A stretch of 64,000 bases of DNA from Maratus speciosus (GCA_963932465.1 OZ010787.1:29950087-30014086), one strand, 5' to 3'; positions 9,783 through 21,328 are shown, counted from the stretch's first letter. Numbers and translations are program-made. The notes: generated from the letters alone by a model not told the origin.

Positions 9783-11044
9783 GCGCGCAGATCAATTATA
9801 TGCCTGTTAAACTGAGAAACATATTTCATTTATTTATTGAATAAGTTTTTATTTCGTTATTGAATATTAGCTAAAAACAAACGTTAAACTATTTATATTT
9901 TCAATATGGTTAATCGTTTTAATTGGTCTACACGCGACAGAGACAGATTGAACCGCTTAAGGATCGCTTAATAATTGGAAAAACCATAAAAAATTACCTA
10001 TTTTTTATTACAGAAATTGAATAATTTTAAGCTTTCTAAATAAAATATGCATTTTTTTTTTCTTTTAAGGCGAAAAAAAAGATATTACAGAAAAAAAGTC
10101 ACATTTGTAGAAAAGCCATCATGCGAGAATTATGTGTCTTAATGTTTTTTTTTTCACCATACAAATTAATGCGAATAAGACCTTTATTTTTCACTTCTTA
10201 GATCTTTATTCATCATCATCACACAAATTTTTACAAATAATGTTTGAAAAAACATATATACATTAAATTTTGAATATTAATAATTTTTTTGATTGCGATA
10301 TATTTCGAAACACGCATTACAAAGTCCAACATCACAATCAGCGTCAAACGCCAAACCCAAACTGCAATATTCAAAGACTTCATACGGAAATTCCAGCTAA
10401 ATTTTCAGGTTTCAGAAGTTTTTTCCAGCAATTAAATCTCCTTTCCGGAAATATGACGGGCACAATAAATAACGAACAACAACTCAACCCGTGATATTGA
10501 CGAGAGCGAGAATTAAGGTGTTAAAAAAATAATGCTTAGAAATTATTTTAAAAACCATACAATATCAGTAAATTCAGATACTGTTTTCAAAGAATTTGCA
10601 TTTAAAAGAACATTCTTTTTCCCTATTCGACGACGCAAAAATTTAAATTGTGCGATCTTCAGAACTTAAAAATACTGCAGTAAAAGCGAAATTCATTGCT
10701 TAAGCCTTTGACACTGTAAATATTACATCCCCATTACCGACAGACATGTTTAGCTATATAATGTATATTGATATTATCTGCGACTTAACATTAAAATGTT
10801 TGTCAATATATTTATGTCGCAAGAAGCTGAAGTTTTAAATTTCCATTAAAATAATTCCTTTCTTTTAAGACATTTATAATGCATTTTAAAATACATTTTA
10901 TTTACATGGGAAAAATGTAATATAATAAAAAAGTACGACTTGTATTATGTCAGTTTAAAAGAACGCTAAAATTTTTATGTGCTTGAAAAGTTATTTTTTC
11001 CATTTCTATAAAACGTAGCAAAGGTACTTAGTGTTCGCTTTTAG
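9783..11044. other. AT-rich stretch, nothing recognised
   Basis: One 74-residue open frame (10270-10494) is rich in Asn and Gln with no recognisable motif; I do not call it a gene. Confidence 0.45.
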
Positions 11045-11240
11045 ATGCGTTCGTAATTATATAAATACGTTGCACCTATAGTCGTCGTCTGGTGTCAGTG
11101 TCTGTCTGTCCGTCTGTCCGCATATAACAGCGCAAAAACTACCCAACCAAATGGTTTGAAATTCAATATATATAATCATTGCTAAATTTTGTCGAGTCAT
11201 TTAGAATTTTAATAAAATCGAATATAGTTCAATTACAGGA
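11045..11240 (+). repeat. Dispersed repeat with CCTATAGTCGTCGTCTGG core, copy 1
   Basis: Shares CACCTATAGTCGTCGTCTGG and AATGGTTTGAAAT with 12345-12490. Here the middle contains a short GTCTGTCTGTCCGTC run. The class of repeat is unknown. Confidence 0.5.
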
Positions 11241-11559
11241 CAGTCACAAATTTTTCGTTACATTACGGCAAATGAGGAAAAATAGGTTCAATTGCATTTT
11301 ACTGATGTTACATTCTTTCTAACATAATGAAATTAAGATGCATTTATAAAGTGCACTTAAAGTATATATTATGCAGAATATGCGGTGCAAAGAATATTTA
11401 TTATTCATTTACAGTGCCACCCAAAAGAATCCCTTTACATAATGGTATACCGAAGTACATTGTTTGGGGCGTACTTTAATTATGTTAAACTATTTCACAT
11501 ATACTAAAATTGATATACGTTTCAGAAGTTTACTACAAGTTACTTCTTGATAATAAAAA

Positions 11560-12340
11560 GTGCATAGTATTGACAGGGACACACAACATATTTTGGATAC
11601 TATACTGTATCCGAAGTACTGTATATTAGCGATGATTGCTAGAAGGGAGTTTTTAGTTGTGACATGAGTTTTTAAGTTTAAATAAATTTTTGTGTATTGC
11701 GTTGTGTGTATAAATTCTGTAGATCATATACAGGGCTAAAGAAAATAATTCAAGGGTTACTCAGTATGAACGAAAATAGCTGAAATGTGGTTTTTAAATG
11801 GGTTATGCATTTTTACGCTGAATTATATTTAGTATACTAAGACATGTTTGTAGAATATGGATAAAATGATATACAGGATCACACAAAGAATTGGATACAT
11901 GGCCGTCTTGGGATGATAATCTCAGGAAATGTGATTTCAGTAGTTTAAGCATGTTTTATTATTAATTAAATTTTAGCTAAATAGTTGCATGGATATAAAG
12001 ATAGTAGATAAAATACAGGGCTCTACAAAAGTATTCAAGTACGCCTCCGTCTATTTGTATAAATTGCTGATAGTGAAATTCTAACCTATTATGCGTTTTT
12101 AACACTTTCCAACACAGTTGAAAAGTGTTTATGAATTCGGTTTGTCTCTCCGTCAGGGTATCAGCCTGTCTGTCCGAACTCTAAATTGCATCAATACAGT
12201 TGTATTGCTTTGTAATTAATATATTTTATTGAGATTTACTATGCCATGTTCGTTTTTGAAAATAAGGTATGTAGCATTCATTGCTTATTTATAGACACAC
12301 TGAAAAGTATTCCACTACATTATTCTCTATGGGGAAATGT
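11560..12340 (+). repeat. Degenerate repeated block
   Basis: Short phrases recur: AGGGACACACAAC...TGGATAC near 11575, AGGATCACACAAAG...TGGATAC near 11875, and CAGGGCTNNANAAA near 11746 and 12017, followed by similar text about a TTATGCATTTTTA / TTATGCGTTTTTA track. Suggests an old tandem or mosaic repeat. Unit borders are uncertain. Confidence 0.3.
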
Positions 12341-12344
12341 CGTA

Positions 12345-12490
12345 ATTACATAAACACGTAGCACCTATAGTCGTCGTCTGGTCAATCCGTCTGTTTGCAT
12401 ACAACAGCTCAAAAATTACCCAACCTAATGGTTTGAAATGTACTATATATAATTGTTGCAGAACTTTGTCGAATCATTTCAATTTTTTGA
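12345..12490 (+). repeat. Dispersed repeat with CCTATAGTCGTCGTCTGG core, copy 2
   Basis: Aligns with 11045-11240 from AATTAYATAAAYACGTNGCA through TGTCGARTCATTT, but lacks the GTCTGTCTGTCC expansion. Confidence 0.5.
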
Positions 12491-14140
12491 AAATCAAGTC
12501 CAAACTTAAAAAAGATATTAATAAAAGTTTTCTCCATTCTACTAAATCCTACCATACGTAATTAAGTCAATGATACTCTATGATATGTAATGAGTCTATG
12601 TTGATACGGTAATCAAGGCATATTTATGATGGAGCCATATTACTTCCATATTACTGAATTTAATGTATGTAATCGTATAAAATTTTATATTTATTCATAT
12701 TTGCATAAGAGTGCAATAGTTATTGCCCCAAGATCGGAATATTTATAAAACTAGTTATAGTACGAACGCACCTCATTTTGCACGTTTAACGTACAATTTC
12801 ACACTTCTATTTATTTTACGAGAAATTAAATTTATCGTATGGAAGTTTATATGGTTCAGAAGCAAAGTGGCGAATATCATAGGTTTCTAAGGGACGTCGA
12901 AATCAACGAAAGATTGTACTAATATTTTTCAACTTACCAAAACCAAGAAGCCTCTAAAACTTTTATTAAAAAATATATTTTGCAATTAAATAAATTGGTA
13001 TAATATATAAATAAATAATATTAAATAAATTGCCAATATATCGCCAAACTTAGCAACCTAAGTTAGTCAACAAAAATGATGCTAACTTGACGCTATTTCC
13101 AGTATTTCGTCAAATTTCCATAGACTCCCATTGAAATCCAGAAGGGTGTACTTGCGTGCAGAAAATCAACAAATTGAGATATTTCAAAGCAACAAAAACT
13201 AATATTAGCTTATGAATACATCTTAATTGAACTATTTACTTTATTTTTTAGCACAAACACTACTATTTACAATATTTGTAACACTATATATATAATTTTA
13301 CACAAATATGTTGGCGGAGAAAAGGCGGCGAAGTGAAAATTTCAGAGGAGAATATATTTATATGATAAGATAATTTACTGTAACTACAAATTAGAAACAT
13401 CACTACAAAGATAAGGGGGAAAATACAAATAAATTTTATAAATTTGTGATTATTCAAATAAATTATAAATTATATATTTTTTAATAACTTTATATTTAAT
13501 ATTTCTTATAATTATGAAACTCAGTAAGCTCTAATGATTACGGGCTTGGAGATAAGGAAATAAAATTGTCAGGAGTTGGGGAAGGATCGCGTTTTTACCA
13601 AGTGGAATCTAAAAATTGAATGCATAGAATTCATCATTTCTTTTTTATTTTTTTCTGCATATCTTCTGTTCTTTTAGAAAGATATTTAAAATATAATGGA
13701 CTAATTTTCCATAATCTTCTGGTCACCAGCCAATAGTTTTTTTTTTTTTTCGATATTAAGTTTTATTAGTGTTTGAAGATTACATAAGACAAAAACTAAC
13801 AAATGAAAATTAATCACCTGAAAATTATTTAAACTCAATGGTTAATCTCTACAATCATTATAATATTCTCTATTTTAGTTCTAACTAAAGAATATTTAAA
13901 CTCCTGTTGTCATAACTGCCTTATTTCTCCGCCAAACTAAACTCTACTAAAAATGATCTACAAAAAGATTTGTGTCAAAAAAGCCCAAATTTTGACCAAC
14001 GCATGAGATAATGCAACAACTCAATGGCGTTCATATCTTTTCCAGCAAAGGGGAATTCGAGGTGAATGTCCATATTGCTTTAAAATACAAATTCAAATTC
14101 AAGATTTCGGTTGATTCATGTTTTGTTTTGAAAAATAGAC
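12491..14140. other. AT-rich stretch, nothing recognised except a T-run
   Basis: No open frame of note. A short T-run lies at about 13737-13750. The 3' end of this stretch may be the body of a non-autonomous Helitron whose terminus is at 14165; its 5' end could not be located. Confidence 0.4.
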
Positions 14141-14144
14141 CAGC

Positions 14145-14164
14145 GCAGCGGGCTTAGCCTGCTA

Positions 14165-14165
<1 letters not shown>
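14145..14165 (+). mobile_element. Helitron-like 3' terminus
   Basis: AGCGGGC-TTA-GCCTGCT (14147-14163) forms a 7-bp stem with a 3-base loop and runs into CTAG followed by T, matching the hairpin plus CTRR-T end of Helitrons. The host flank is a TA repeat, a typical Helitron target (insertion between A and T). Confidence 0.55.

Positions 14166-14200
<35 letters not shown>
14166..14200. repeat. TA microsatellite
   Basis: An uninterrupted TA run directly after the Helitron-like end. Confidence 0.9.
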
Positions 14201-14203
<3 letters not shown>

Positions 14204-15005
14204 TTTTTTATCGTCTAATGGTCTAATGGTATTGTCTAATTTACATTAATTTAATTAGAATTAAACGCTGAGAAAAGACTTTAGAAATTCCGAATAGATA
14301 GTTTGAAAAATGCCACGATGACTGACACTCAAGCGCTGAAAATTTACAATGTTTAAAGTAATTTTTAAGAAAGTATAATCCTGTAATAAATAAAAGGAGG
14401 TAAATTTTAAATATTTGTTCAGTAATTATTTAAAACAATGTATATTTTTTCGGTTTTGTATCATATTTTAGACGTCACCAATCGGTGAATGACGCGTTTT
14501 AAACGGAGAGTTCGCTGTCAGCCACCGGTGGGTGACGTGGCGTTTAACGTCTTAATGATAAGTTCTTTATTTCTTGTAAACTAAACTTTAATTGATGTTT
14601 AAAATAACCGTAGACAGTATATACCGGATGGTTCAAAATAAAGGTTATGGCGATTATCTCTTAAACAGCTGAAAGCAGAAATATATTTCCGCTTCTAAAA
14701 TGTATACAAATGAATTATAGTGTTTGGAAATGGCATTTGTTTTGTAAGAAACGAATACTTATTAAAATGCGAAATATATTTTTTTAAACAGTCCTACATT
14801 TCAAAAATTTATATTTAGAAACACGTTGCCTTGCGACTGAGAAGAATATAAATAAAATAATTGAAAATTTTCATTATTTTACTACCAAAACTTACCGAGT
14901 TATGAATTTTTAAAATTTTCAGCGTTTTCCACTACTAAGATGTGTTTTTCCGTTTTTATTTAACATTGGAAATCGCGTATATTACATTTGTAATATGTAC
15001 AGGGG
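14201..15005. other. AT-rich stretch with one short GC-rich inverted motif
   Basis: At 14472-14555 GACGTCACCAATCGGTGAATG and CACCGGTGGGTGACGTGGCG form an imperfect inverted pair, perhaps the remains of a MITE. Otherwise nothing recognised. Confidence 0.35.
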
Positions 15006-15009
15006 TTAA

Positions 15010-15220
15010 CCCCTTGAAAGGCGCCGATATATTATATATAGTACTTAATTTTTATTCACAAGTGCCACATTGGCACCAGAATTTAGGAATTAAATTTTGC
15101 TTTTAATAATGTACGCGAAGAATTGTTTTTACTTGCTTTCATATAAATTTGTTCGTAAATCCCTGTGTCACAGAATTATTTGAACATTTTAGCGACATAC
15201 GTGCATTGCCCCTGAAAGAG
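15010..15220. mobile_element. TTAA-flanked MITE, family C
   Basis: 211 bp between TTAA at 15006-15009 and 15221-15224, with ends CCCCTTGAAAGGCGCC and TTGCCCCTGAAAGAG. Shares TTATATATANNACTTAATTT and AATGTACGCGAAGAA with the copy at 25959-26168. Confidence 0.75.
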
Positions 15221-15280
15221 TTAAAGGCTTTAAAAATCCCTGCAATGACAAAAAACAAAACTGTAACAGTATATAAATAA

Positions 15281-15372
15281 TGGAGTTATTAATAAAGAGA
15301 AGGAGTCATATAGTGTACAGTCTACCAGTTGCAAGTGAAGTTACTAAGGAGGTTGTGACAAGATGACTGTTT
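15281..15372 (-). mobile_element. End fragment of the 540-bp MITE family, inverted
   Basis: The complement reads CATCTTGTCACAACCTCC, then AACTGGTAGACTGTACAC, then CTCTTTATTAATAACTCCAT. This is the right end of the 540-bp family found at 42.9, 54.1 and 55.5 kb. The rest of the element is missing. Confidence 0.65.
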
Positions 15373-15426
15373 TTTGTTTTTTTAAATTGGATCTACAGTT
15401 TTGAAATACCATTAATTAATTTTTTT

Positions 15427-15801
15427 TAATTATGCATGACGGGATTGGCGGCCATCTTTCCATATTTTACACAAATTTCTAAGCACACAAGTACATTGTT
15501 AAGATCGAAAATTCGAAATTGTTGCTAAAGCAAACATTTTATGCTTTTAATTTATGGAAATGAGTTGAAGTAACTTCAGGTTTGATCTTATGATTCTTTT
15601 TTTTTCGGAGGGGGTTAATTAATAAATTAAAGCAGTAAAAATCAATTTTTTTTCAAAATAAAAGACTTTCTTAATTTATCTGTCTGTAGCCAAAAGTAGA
15701 AGTTCAAAATTCTTAATAATGCAAACATATTACGAGTTTATCCGCTTAGAAATTTGTCTAAAATATGGAAAGATGGCCGCCAAGCCCCTCATACATAATT
15801 T
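15427..15801. mobile_element. 375-bp foldback MITE
   Basis: Left arm GGCGGCCATCTTTCCATATT (15448 onward) and right arm AATATGGAAAGATGGCCGCC (ending about 15782) are inverted, and the pairing continues to the borders (ATTATGCATGACGGG against CCCCTCATACATAAT). Arms are about 57 bp. No target duplication is certain. Confidence 0.65.
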
Positions 15802-16754
15802 AAAAAAAATAATTTTCAGAAACACGTTATGATGTATTTAGTAAAAAAGAAAAGGCTTTCTATCAACTTATACTTAGGTACTCGACTTACGTATGGTAAA
15901 TTTTTAATAAAAAATGTTAAATAAGTACCATAATATAAGCTTGGAAATTTGATATCACACTATTTTTTAGCCAAAACTTTCCCCTTTTTTCTTTTCTTTT
16001 TTTTCTTGACTTTTTTTTTACTTTTGAAAAGTTGTTTTTTAGTAGATATCAGGTCTTTTTTTTAAACAGATTATATATAATTGAAATAATTCTACTCGCT
16101 AAAATTAGTCTTTGTATAGCCTTTATAAGCAGGGAACAAACACAATAGTATACATTTTGTTTACCTATCATTCATTTTTTAGAGTAATTAATAATTTAAA
16201 AGTAAGGAAAGTCAATTTCTTCTTTCAAAGTAGCAGTCTTTCTCAATTTATATCTCCTTAAAATTTTCTATGAAGGATGAAAATTTAGTAAAAATCAAAT
16301 AGAGTCAAAATAAAATATATATTTACAGTTAGTCTGTCAGTTAATTATTTGTTCTAACATTTTTTGCTGACAGTTTTGCAAAATAAATTTACCTTTACAA
16401 ATACCTACGCATAATCCGAGAATGAAGCCCCGTAGGCATCTAAAGAATCAAAGATCTGTCTAAAGAAGTAAATCTAGCAATTCTAGACATTATGATGAAA
16501 CATTTTTGATAAAAAAATCTAAAAATTTAAAGCTAAAAAATATACATATAACTTCATCTTCATTTAGATCGTGTTATAGAGAAGAAAGAATAAATATATA
16601 ATTTTACTCAAGTCTGTTTATCCATACCTATTTGCATAAATGTGAGAATATAATTTCTTATAAAAATTTCCGTAAATTGATTATCTTTAATAGTCCATTA
16701 TTAAAGCCGCATAAACATTAGAATTAAATTTTTTCTCGTTAAACATTGCCTGAA
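15802..16754. other. AT-rich stretch, nothing recognised
   Basis: T-rich runs near 15966-16060; no gene or repeat family recognised. Confidence 0.5.
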
Positions 16755-17085
16755 ATCTATAGTCTTATCGTCCGTCAAATTTGTTTTATGTTTTTTAATA
16801 CCCAGACACCTTTTCTAAACTCTGACAAAAGATCACAGAAATACTGAAGTTATCCAAATACTTATATCTTTCTATCGTATTTCTTTTTTTCTGGGGGTGA
16901 GGGGTGAGGAAGAGCGCTTAAGAACTTCGTTTTGTTCTTAGAATTCTGAATTAATCATTGAAAAGATCTACCTACATAAGTCTTGTTGCAGAATTTTCAT
17001 TAGCTAAGAGTTGCATCAACTTATACATCATGTGAATATATTAAATTACTTTTGTAAAATACTAGATGGAAGCCATTGATTTTTA
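16755..17085 (+). repeat. Local direct duplication, copy 1
   Basis: About 330 bp nearly identical by eye to 17546-17880, from CTATAGTCTTATC to TAGATGGAAGCCATTGAT. Differences are mostly in a poly-T/G-rich patch. About 460 bp of unrelated AT-rich DNA, with nothing recognisable, lie between the copies. Confidence 0.75.
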
Positions 17086-17545
17086 AACACTGTTCAGGGG
17101 CCTACTCTACGTATTATGCCATATATTTATCACACAAGAAATTAAAACAAAATAAGAATAAGGAATTTTCCTGAATATTTTCAGCGTTAGGAAGAACTTC
17201 TCAAAATGTACCATGCGCATTCCATATCAATTAAAATTCCGAATATTTTGTATGATGTTTGGTTTATATATAAAAATAAAAATGTGCATACTTTGTGAGC
17301 TAAAAAAGCATTAATAAATAAGAAGTTGTATCCTTAGTTTCAACGCAAAAATATTTTTTAAAAAACCTTTTACTAAACAAGTTTGATTTTCCGCCTGTAA
17401 AATGAGCTAAATATTCCAAATGTCTTTTTCGTAAATTTAAAATAAATGAATGTGGTTATAATAATGACAAAATGGCGTTTCAGATTGCACTTTATGCTAT
17501 GCTATCTTTTTCTTTATTTTTACCATTATTTTATTTTTTAAATTT

Positions 17546-17880
17546 ATAGTCTTATCATTCGTCAAATTTGTTTTATGGTTTTTTTTAATACCCAGACAAC
17601 TTTTCTAAACTCTGACAAAAGATCACAAAAATACTGAAGTTATCCAAATACTTATATCTTTCTATCGTATTTCTTTTTTTTTTTTGAGGGGAAGGGGGAG
17701 GGGTGAAGAAGAGCGCTTAAGAATTTCGTTTTGTTCTTAGAATTCTGAATTAATCATTGAAAAGTTCTACCTACATAAGTCTTGTTGCAGAATGTTCATT
17801 AGCTAAGAGTTGCATCAACTTATACATCATGTGAATATATTAAATTACTTTTCTAAAATACTAGATGGGAGCCATTGATA
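17546..17880 (+). repeat. Local direct duplication, copy 2
   Basis: Partner of 16755-17085. The ends do not begin TG and end CA, and no retroviral internal sequence lies between the copies, so they are not read as LTRs. Confidence 0.75.
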
Positions 17881-17996
17881 TTTTCAGAGCATTTGCCTAC
17901 ATTTAAAACTTAAGTCATTTACAACTATTCATTAATTTTCTGTACGAATTAAAGAAGTCGTTGTTTCCATGGCAACTGTACCTTTCACTATTGCTT

Positions 17997-18124
17997 GTTT
18001 GTTTGTTTTATTAAACACATATATATCAGATCACGGGGAGATCACGGCGGGATTCGAACCCGCCCCCACCTACGCTCTCAAGCGAATAGCGGCGTGGTGT
18101 CTTATCCACTCAGCCATGGTGGGC
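17997..18124 (-). mobile_element. tRNA-derived SINE with 11-bp target duplication
   Basis: A 128-bp insertion flanked by CACTATTGCTT on both sides (17986-17996 and 18125-18135). Read on the minus strand it starts GCCCACCATGGCTGAGTGGA, containing a polymerase III A box, and has the B box GGTTCGAATCC about 50 bases later, in a class II (Leu/Ser-like) tRNA layout. It ends with a short body and a tail of AATAAAACAAACAAACAAGC type. The promoter boxes, tail and long duplication together support retrotransposition of a short SINE. No partner LINE was found in the window. Confidence 0.8.
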
Positions 18125-18387
18125 CACTATTGCTTTCTCTAATACCCAGATACTCAAATTTAACCAGCTGCGCTTAGAATCATGCTCATAACAGAGTACA
18201 TTTATATGTCAGAGTGGTGAAATATGCACAAATCATGTACTCATATTCAAGATTTTGTCCAAAGTACAGTAACTCAATTTTCAGTAATAGACGTGGAAGA
18301 TTTCGATTAAACTAACCAGAAATGTTAAAAAACATTGGCTTTCTGATTTGATTTTATTCAAAATCGTCTTATCCAACCAAAGTTAAT

Positions 18388-18565
18388 GTCCGGGATCCAG
18401 ATAAATTTTCTCTGTTAGTAAAATTAGATTGATTAATCAGTAGCCTCTATCCTTGCAGGCTTTTCCGTGTTTACTGCAAACATAAAAAAACGTTTTCAAA
18501 AATGCAGGCTTCTGATTGATCAATCTCATCTCGCTAATAGCGTAAAATCTATCTTGATCCCGACC
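18388..18565. mobile_element. MITE, GGCCGGGATCCAG family, copy 1
   Basis: 178 bp with inverted ends: GTCCGGGATCCAGATAAATT and, on the right, the inverse of GGTCGGGATCAAGATAGATT. Inner arms contain TTGATTAATCAG / CTGATTGATCAA. Related copies at 19971-20080, 21547-21865 and 21942-22029. Confidence 0.7.
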
Positions 18566-18588
18566 TATTCAACGCCCTTTAAATATTC

Positions 18589-18752
18589 GAGAAAGCCTTG
18601 ACACGCGTTAGGAAAATATCACACCAAGCAGGCAAAACAAAGAAGAAAAATCATTCATTGGCTCGTTCATATCCACGAGCCAATGAATGATTTTGTTCCT
18701 TTGCTTTACCTGCTTTGTGTGATGTTTTCGTAATGCGTGTCAAGACTTTCTC
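18589..18752. mobile_element. Long-hairpin MITE
   Basis: 164 bp that folds almost end to end. Left arm CTTGACACGCGTTAGG and right arm TAATGCGTGTCAAG pair at the edges, and the centre pairs AATCATTCATTGGCTCG with CGAGCCAATGAATGATT around an 8-10-base loop. Only one copy in this window. Confidence 0.7.
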
Positions 18753-18991
18753 AAACATCTAGGGGTCGTTGGTTTATTTCACCATCATGAAGGTATGAAA
18801 GGAGAGGAGCAGACATGTCAATCTTCCCCTGTGAAAAACTACATAAGAAAAAACGAGTTCTTTCCTCCTTTTCTGCCCTTTTCTCTCTTGATTTTGACCG
18901 ATAGCAGACCACTTAGCAATCTCCAGCGGAAGATGCCGCTATATATGTCGGACGCAAGGGGGAGGGTGTTAGCGTGACCAATGACATAATA

Positions 18992-19126
18992 GGCCAGTTC
19001 ATGACGTTTAAAAGTCACACGGAGTTGGATCATCTTTACACGATTAGTACAAAGCGGTGTGCCGATTTTTTTTGTGTCCATTGCCGTGTACAGATAATCA
19101 ACTCCGTGTGACATGATGAGCTGGCC
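18992..19126. mobile_element. 135-bp MITE with imperfect inverted ends
   Basis: GGCCAGTTCATGACGTTTAA plus AGTCACACGGAGTTG on the left is the inverse of CAACTCCGTGTGACATGATG plus AGCTGGCC on the right. A Met-start frame on the minus strand spans it but is simply the repeat. Confidence 0.65.
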
Positions 19127-19205
19127 ACACTTTAGAAACAGCTTCAAACGACGTCATCAATATCTACTTCGAGGCAAACGAAAAAGACAGACTACCGCGG
19201 TGCTA

Positions 19206-19970
19206 AAGCGTCTAGAATATATAGTGCGGAAATATCAGTCAATCACAGCGATATCTGCAGTATATTTCCCAAAACTCCAAGACAATTTGGTCTAGACGCT
19301 GTAACATTTCTTTTTATTAACATACATCTGACCTGTGTGCTTGGCGTCAAACCCGCTGTAATAATACGATGTTTTCTTTGAAATTTGAAAATATGTCGCA
19401 GATGTCGCTGCGATCATCTCCCTGGATTTCAGTGTCAGTGCACATTTAAGGGATACACTTTTTAGCGGTTCTTGGATACCATTTCAAATTTCCACATTAT
19501 GTATTCTAGACGCTGTACCGGTGCATTAAACATGTCTCTTTCTTCTTTAAAAAATATCCTGCAGATGTCGATGCAAATGACTGTTTGGAATTCGACATCG
19601 TTGTACATTTAAGGGATTCAATACTTCCGCGCTTTTTTAAGTATTGCTGGGATAGTCGATTTCTACAACATATAATCTAGCCGCTATAACGGAGCTATAG
19701 TTTCTAGAATATATAGTTTAAAAATCGGCTTATTAAAAAGTGCTAAAAATGTATCCCATAAATGTTGAACGAGGCTGGACGACGAATGTCGATTACAGCG
19801 ACAAATGGTAATTCCAACGTAACTATTTCAAAAGAAAACGTTTCGCTCAGAGATTATCTAGAAAATTTTGCTCCTATCGACATTTGTCATTCAGTATTTT
19901 TCAATATTTATGGGATTCAATTTTTAGCACTTTTTAAAGCATTAATGGAATAGCCGGTTTCAACACTATG
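19206..19970. repeat. Cluster of MITEs, CTAGACGCTGTA family
   Basis: The terminal motif AGCGTCTAGAATATATAG, or its inverse CTAGACGCT, occurs at about 19207, 19293, 19506, 19676 and 19707. The inner motif CAGATGTCGMTGC...ACATTTAAGGGAT occurs at about 19399-19450 and 19563-19618. This reads as several truncated copies packed together, plus a fuller one at about 19691-19970. The best complete copy is at 21021-21328. Confidence 0.55.
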
Positions 19971-20080
19971 ACCGTGATCTAGGTAGATTTTTCTCTGTTA
20001 TCGTAACGAGATTGACCAATCAGAAGTCAGAATATTTGCTAAATTTTCACTGTTTGCAAAAATGTACTTGGATCCCGGCC
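19971..20080. mobile_element. MITE, GGCCGGGATCCAG family, short copy
   Basis: Left end ACCGTGATCTAGGTAGATTT and right end GGATCCCGGCC are inverted family ends. It contains the internal text ACGAGATTGACCAATCAGAAG. It abuts the preceding CTAGACGC-family element, whose end it replaces. Confidence 0.6.
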
Positions 20081-20442
20081 TATATTTCTAGACGCTATAA
20101 CTGAGCTCAGGAATAGTACAGAAAGCAAACTCCGTATTTTGATACATTAAGGCCGGGATCTAATTAGGAAAAAGTGTGTCTCTATAACGAAGTAGCGACA
20201 TACGGCCAATAAATGTTTATTGGTAAAAGTGATAAAAACAAATCGTTAAAGTTCTTTGCGAACATGCCATTATCGTCAGGCTAATGCATGTTGAATTATT
20301 TCCCTAGTCTAATAGAGATCGTTCATGCGCGTATCTTCTAATTGGGGATATTCCAAATATGGGTTCGAGGCTGAAAAATTCACGTGGTACTGGTAATTTA
20401 TCCAAAGAATTTCTAACTGATAAGAAGGCAAACAGGGAACTA

Positions 20443-20602
20443 CACTGTTAAAAATATCGTGAAAAATTACCTCTGTTCTTAAAGGTTCTCTATTTTCTGA
20501 CCAATGAGAACGCTACATAAACGCCTATGAAGCGTTCTCATTGGACAGAATACAGATAGCCTTTAAAAACAGAGGTAATTTTTCACGATATTTTTAACAG
20601 TG
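20443..20602. mobile_element. TA-flanked 160-bp hairpin MITE, copy 1
   Basis: Starts CACTGTTAAAAATATCGTG and ends with the exact inverse, between TA at 20441-20442 and 20603-20604. Arms of about 70 bp (through GACCAATGAGAACGC) leave a small loop. TA duplication and CACTG ends suggest mobilisation by a Tc1/mariner transposase. Two more 160-bp copies at 21649-21808 and 23500-23659. Confidence 0.8.
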
Positions 20603-20706
20603 TACTACTGCTTTCTCCCATGAGCTGTTTCATTGGCTAGCGGGGCTTTGCATTACGTAGACGGAGCCTCCCCATCTTTACGCTAGACGTTCTTGCCTTG
20701 ACCATG

Positions 20707-20876
20707 CAGTGGTGGAAAATTGGCGCTGAGGAGGAGCCTATTGACACCACTGAATTTTAGAAGTATTTTTCGGCTTATCTAATGACATAATTTCTGCGCT
20801 TTTATTAAGCTGAAGAATACTATAAAATGTTTGTGGTGTCAATAGGCTCCTCCTCTGCGCCAATTTTCCACCACTG
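20707..20876. mobile_element. hAT-like MITE with 7-8-bp target duplication
   Basis: 170 bp flanked by GACCATG on both sides (20700-20706 and 20877-20883). Inverted ends of about 43 bp start CAGTGGTGGAAAATTGGCGC. The duplication size and CAGTGGT start fit the hAT superfamily. Confidence 0.75.
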
Positions 20877-21020
20877 GACCATGTGATCACAACGTAGATT
20901 GAATATCCTCTGTTCAAGAAAGCGGATTGCCGTACTTTCGACAAAAACTTGAAATGAGCCTGTGCATATATCACCACTCCTAGGTATAAAGGCTTTCTGT
21001 TATGGTGTTAATTCTGATAC

Positions 21021-21328
21021 AGCGCCTAGAATACCTAGTGTGGAAATATGCTATCCAAACAGTTCTATAAAATTGTATCCCTTAAATGTGCGACGATACT
21101 GCTAAAATTTCAAGTGTCGATCGCAGCGACATCTGCGGGATTTTCGTATTACAATTATTACATTGTATAAACTAGCAATTTCTTGCAGTTGTAGAAAATA
21201 TCCTGCAGATGTCGCTGCGATCTGCATATTACAGATGTATCATTGCACATTTAAGGGATACAATATTTTAGCGTTTTTTTAAGTATTACAGGGTTAGCCG
21301 ATTTCAACACTATATATTCCAGGCGCTT
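21021..21328. mobile_element. MITE with about 130-bp arms, CTAGACGC family, fullest copy
   Basis: Left end AGCGCCTAGAATACCTAGTG and right end (complement) AAAGCGCCTGGAATATATAG are inverted. Both arms contain TTGTATCCCTTAAATGTGC and a GATCGCAGCGACATCTGC motif, so the element folds back on itself. Confidence 0.65.

Noticed and set aside
10270..10494. 74-codon open frame rich in Asn and Gln
   Set aside because: No motif, no neighbouring coding context, and length expected by chance in a 64-kb six-frame scan.
16755..17880. Pair of long direct repeats as LTRs of a small retrotransposon
   Set aside because: No TG...CA ends, no primer-binding site, no matching target duplication and no coding remnant between them.
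17995..18177. 60-codon frame with RSRGDHGGIRTRP-like text
   Set aside because: It is the translated SINE and its tRNA-like head, read on the opposite strand.
18839..19147. 102-codon minus-strand frame
   Set aside because: Much of it lies over an inverted-repeat MITE (18992-19126) and it shows no protein motif.
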